Positions 62,353 to 64,000 of a DNA stretch of 64,000 bases are shown piece after piece (the first letter of the stretch is position 1; each line of letters opens with the position of its first letter). The stretch comes from Selenomonas dianae. Its GTDB lineage: Bacteria; Bacillota; Negativicutes; Selenomonadales; Selenomonadaceae. The stretch lies in NCBI RefSeq assembly GCF_030644225.1, contig NZ_CP128650.1, forward strand, positions 320,001 to 384,000, given 5' to 3'. Below the pieces are notes generated by a model. The model worked only from the letters and a program-made list of their open reading frames with translations. It did no database searches and was not told the DNA's origin. The position numbers and the translations under genes were made by a program.

Positions 62353-62380
62353 AAAAAGAGGGACAATGAACCCTCTTTTT
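62353..62380 (+). terminator. Terminator of the penicillin-binding protein gene
   Basis: AAAAAGAGGG and CCCTCTTTTT around an eight-base loop. Confidence 0.85.
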
Positions 62381-62456
62381 ATTTTCTGTTGATTATTGTT
62401 TTAAATCTGAATATTTAAAAGAACGTGTTGTATTTGGCAGATTAAATCGAAAACAC

Positions 62457-62485
62457 TTGCAAAAGATGTAATTGTTCAGTATAAT
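62457..62485 (+). promoter_or_regulatory. Promoter of the orphan EIIA gene
   Basis: -35 TTGCAA (62457-62462), 17 bp, -10 TATAAT (62480-62485), 40 bases before the ATG. Confidence 0.85.
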
Positions 62486-62524
62486 ATTCCTATACTCATA
62501 AAGGTGAGCGATAGGAGGATCATT

Positions 62525-62968
62525 ATGGTAGGAGTTATCGTATGTGGGCACGGAAATCTGCCGCAGGAATTCGTGCGCGCCGCCGAGATGATCTGTGGCA
62601 TGCAGAAGAATATCTGTGCCGTTTCTTTCCAAATGTGGGAAGACCCCTGTCTTGTCCAGGAGCGGTACGAGGAGGCGATTGAGGAGCTGGACTGTACGGA
62701 CGGCGTTCTCTTCCTCTGTGATCTGTTTGGCGGGACACCGTTTAACGAGGCAAGCCGACTGGTCGCCACGGATGAGACCTACGGCATTGTTACGGGGTTG
62801 AACCTTCCCCTCCTGATTGACATTCTTACCTCCCGGCGCAAGCTGAACGGATCCATGGCGATGCGTGATCTCTTGGCGGAGGTAAAGCGTCTTGCACATG
62901 AGGGAATTGCGAGTCTGCATATGGATGATCTCGATGCAGAGGATATGGCGAGTGGAGTCGCCTCCTAG
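62525..62968 (+). CDS. Orphan PTS mannose-family EIIA
   Basis: A 147-residue EIIA-Man domain with phospho-histidine H9 in VIVCGHGNLPQE and FLCDLFGGTPFNEA. It is a clear paralogue of the EIIA at 40772 (shared AAEMICG/SCEMICG and DCTDGVLFL stretches) but has its own promoter and terminator and no EIIB, C or D beside it. It could serve a distant permease, back up the other EIIA or act as a regulator. GGAGG precedes the ATG at 62525. Confidence 0.92.
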   Translation: MVGVIVCGHGNLPQEFVRAAEMICGMQKNICAVSFQMWEDPCLVQERYEEAIEELDCTDGVLFLCDLFGGTPFNEASRLVATDETYGIVTGLNLPLLIDILTSRRKLNGSMAMRDLLAEVKRLAHEGIASLHMDDLDAEDMASGVAS

Positions 62969-62990
62969 GCAACGGGTGCTGTTGATCGGA

Positions 62991-63046
62991 ATCGGGGCTG
63001 CTGTACAAAGGCTGAAAGGTCTTTCTACAGCAGTCCCGATTTTTTA
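62991..63046 (+). terminator. Terminator of the orphan EIIA gene
   Basis: ATCGGGGCTGCTGTA and TACAGCAGTCCCGAT around a 20-base loop, followed by a T-run. Confidence 0.88.
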
Positions 63047-63055
63047 TTTTGCCTC

Positions 63056-63084
63056 TTGACAGAATCGTTCAAAACAGGTAATAT
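63056..63084 (+). promoter_or_regulatory. Promoter of cysK
   Basis: Consensus TTGACA (63056-63061), 17 bp, TAATAT (63079-63084), about 60 bases before the ATG. No S-box or T-box is visible in the short leader. Confidence 0.9.
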
Positions 63085-63144
63085 ATAAACATACTTTTTA
63101 GATATGTTTACTATAATGACTTGTGAAATAAAGGAGTATGAACT

Positions 63145-64000
63145 ATGGCGTATGTATATCAGTCGGTGACGGAACTCATCGGGCGTACCCCGCTGCTCGC
63201 AGCAAAGTCCTTTGCAAAGGCACACGACCTTCCGGCGAATCTCGTGGTGAAGCTGGAGTATTTCAACCCTGCGGGATCTGTGAAGGATCGCATCGCGGTG
63301 GGGATGATCGAGCAGGCGGAGCGTGACGGCAAGATCGCACCGGGCGCGACGTTGATCGAGCCGACGAGCGGCAATACGGGGATCGGTATCGCTGCGGTTG
63401 CGGCAGCGCGCGGCTATCACGCGATCCTCACGATGCCGGAAACGATGAGCGTGGAGCGGCGCAATCTCCTGAAGGCATACGGTGCGGAAATCGTGCTGAC
63501 GGACGGCACGCAGGGGATGAAGGGCGCGATTGCACGCGCTGAGGAGCTGCAGAAGGAGATCCCGAACTCGTTCATCCTGTCGCAGTTCGAGAATCCTGCA
63601 AATCCTGCCGTGCATGAGCATACGACAGGGCCTGAGATCTGGGAGGACACGGACGGCGATGTGGATGCCTTCGTAGCGGGGGTCGGTACGGGCGGTACGG
63701 TTTCCGGCATCGGACGCTATCTGAAGAGCAAAAACCCCTCCGTACACGTCGTTGCTGTCGAGCCGGAGGACTCGCCCGTTCTTGCGGGCGGCAAACCGGG
63801 ACCGCACAAGATCCAAGGCATCGGGGCGGGATTTATCCCTGCGACCCTCGATACCAAGGTTTACGACGAGGTCATTCAAGTGAAGAACGAGGATGCCTTT
63901 ACTTACGGCAGGGAATTTGCCCGTCGTGAGGGGGCGCTCATCGGCATCTCCTCGGGCGCTGCGCTTGCAGCGGCGGTGGAGCTTGCCCGCCGTCCGGACT
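63145..64000 (+). CDS. cysK: Cysteine synthase A (3' end outside window)
   Basis: The first 285 residues of O-acetylserine sulfhydrylase. The PLP lysine is in [12 protein letters not shown]. The substrate loop [13 protein letters not shown], the phosphate-binding [12 protein letters not shown] and the SSGAA region near the cut are all present. It makes cysteine from O-acetylserine and sulfide. AAAGGAG lies 7-8 bases before the ATG at 63145. The reading frame is still open at the window end; only about 20-25 residues should be missing. Confidence 0.96.
   Translation, partial: MAYVYQSVTELIGRTPLLAAKSFAKAHDLPANLVVKLEYFNPAGSVKDRIAVGMIEQAERDGKIAPGATLIEPTSGNTGIGIAAVAAARGYHAILTMPETMSVERRNLLKAYGAEIVLTDGTQGMKGAIARAEELQKEIPNSFILSQFENPANPAVHEHTTGPEIWEDTDGDVDAFVAGVGTGGTVSGIGRYLKSKNPSVHVVAVEPEDSPVLAGGKPGPHKIQGIGAGFIPATLDTKVYDEVIQVKNEDAFTYGREFARREGALIGISSGAALAAAVELARRPD

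Overview
The window looks like a chromosomal segment of a diderm Firmicute of the class Negativicutes, most likely Selenomonadaceae (Selenomonas/Centipeda-like). Reasons: GC-rich protein genes with strong Firmicutes-type AGGAGG ribosome sites; an LptF/LptG permease and WecA/WecB envelope genes, expected in an LPS-bearing diderm; a SCIFF peptide with its radical-SAM maturase; several mannose-family PTS proteins; and a membrane-bound molybdenum formate dehydrogenase. The genus is an inference from gene content, not from a database search.

Layout. 1-2.3 kb: 3' part of a 23S rRNA gene, then 5S rRNA and a terminator. 2.3-3.8 kb: a NiaP-like MFS transporter with a dyad over its promoter. 3.8-10.2 kb: a mirror-symmetric two-component locus. 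A GHKL sensor kinase and a LytTR regulator diverge from a centre that carries a palindromic repeat. On each flank lies a promoter with the same architecture (two 10-bp direct repeats with a 21-bp period, a 10-bp gap, a -35, 17 bp, a -10). One drives a small exported protein of four 11-residue acidic repeats; the other drives an operon of two lipoproteins (one a clostripain-family protease) and two small membrane proteins. 10.3-13.7 kb: an S55 (SpoIVB-like) protein and murA. 13.7-15.6 kb: the SCIFF precursor and maturase, separated by a terminator and a repeat. 15.6-23.6 kb: a chemoreceptor, lptF, a DUF3084 protein, a YqgF-like nuclease, wecA, wecB and an isolated atpZ. 23.6-24.2 kb: a RelB/YafQ module whose toxin has a nonsense codon. 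24.2-30.5 kb (minus strand): an alpha-glucoside PTS, a GH13 glucosidase, a HAD phosphatase and a eukaryotic-type hexokinase, with repeats in two of the gaps. 30.9-32.4 kb: an AT-rich AlbA_2/Schlafen-type regulator, probably acquired. 32.4-41.2 kb: an RpiR regulator divergent from a mannose-family PTS (EIIB, EIIC, EIID, later EIIA) that encloses two solute-binding proteins, a NarL-type two-component system and a HAD phosphatase. Then tRNA-Gln, a DUF4418/FtsX/LolD-like ABC exporter and an Rpn nuclease. 44.8-60.2 kb: molybdenum uptake (modABC, with a probable Moco riboswitch), molybdenum cofactor synthesis and formate dehydrogenase. 60.3-64 kb: a PASTA-type class B PBP, an orphan EIIA-Man protein and the start of cysK.

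The genes combine into recognisable modules: molybdate import, cofactor synthesis, sulfuration (FdhD), assembly (FdhE) and the FdhABC enzyme; alpha-glucoside uptake, cleavage and rephosphorylation; and hexose PTS uptake with dedicated extracytoplasmic sensing. Two dispersed palindromic repeat families punctuate the intergenic regions. Family A has a core of about 153-155 bp and family B is about 162 bp plus collapsed remnants. These repeats and the LytTR locus are the least explained parts of the window.
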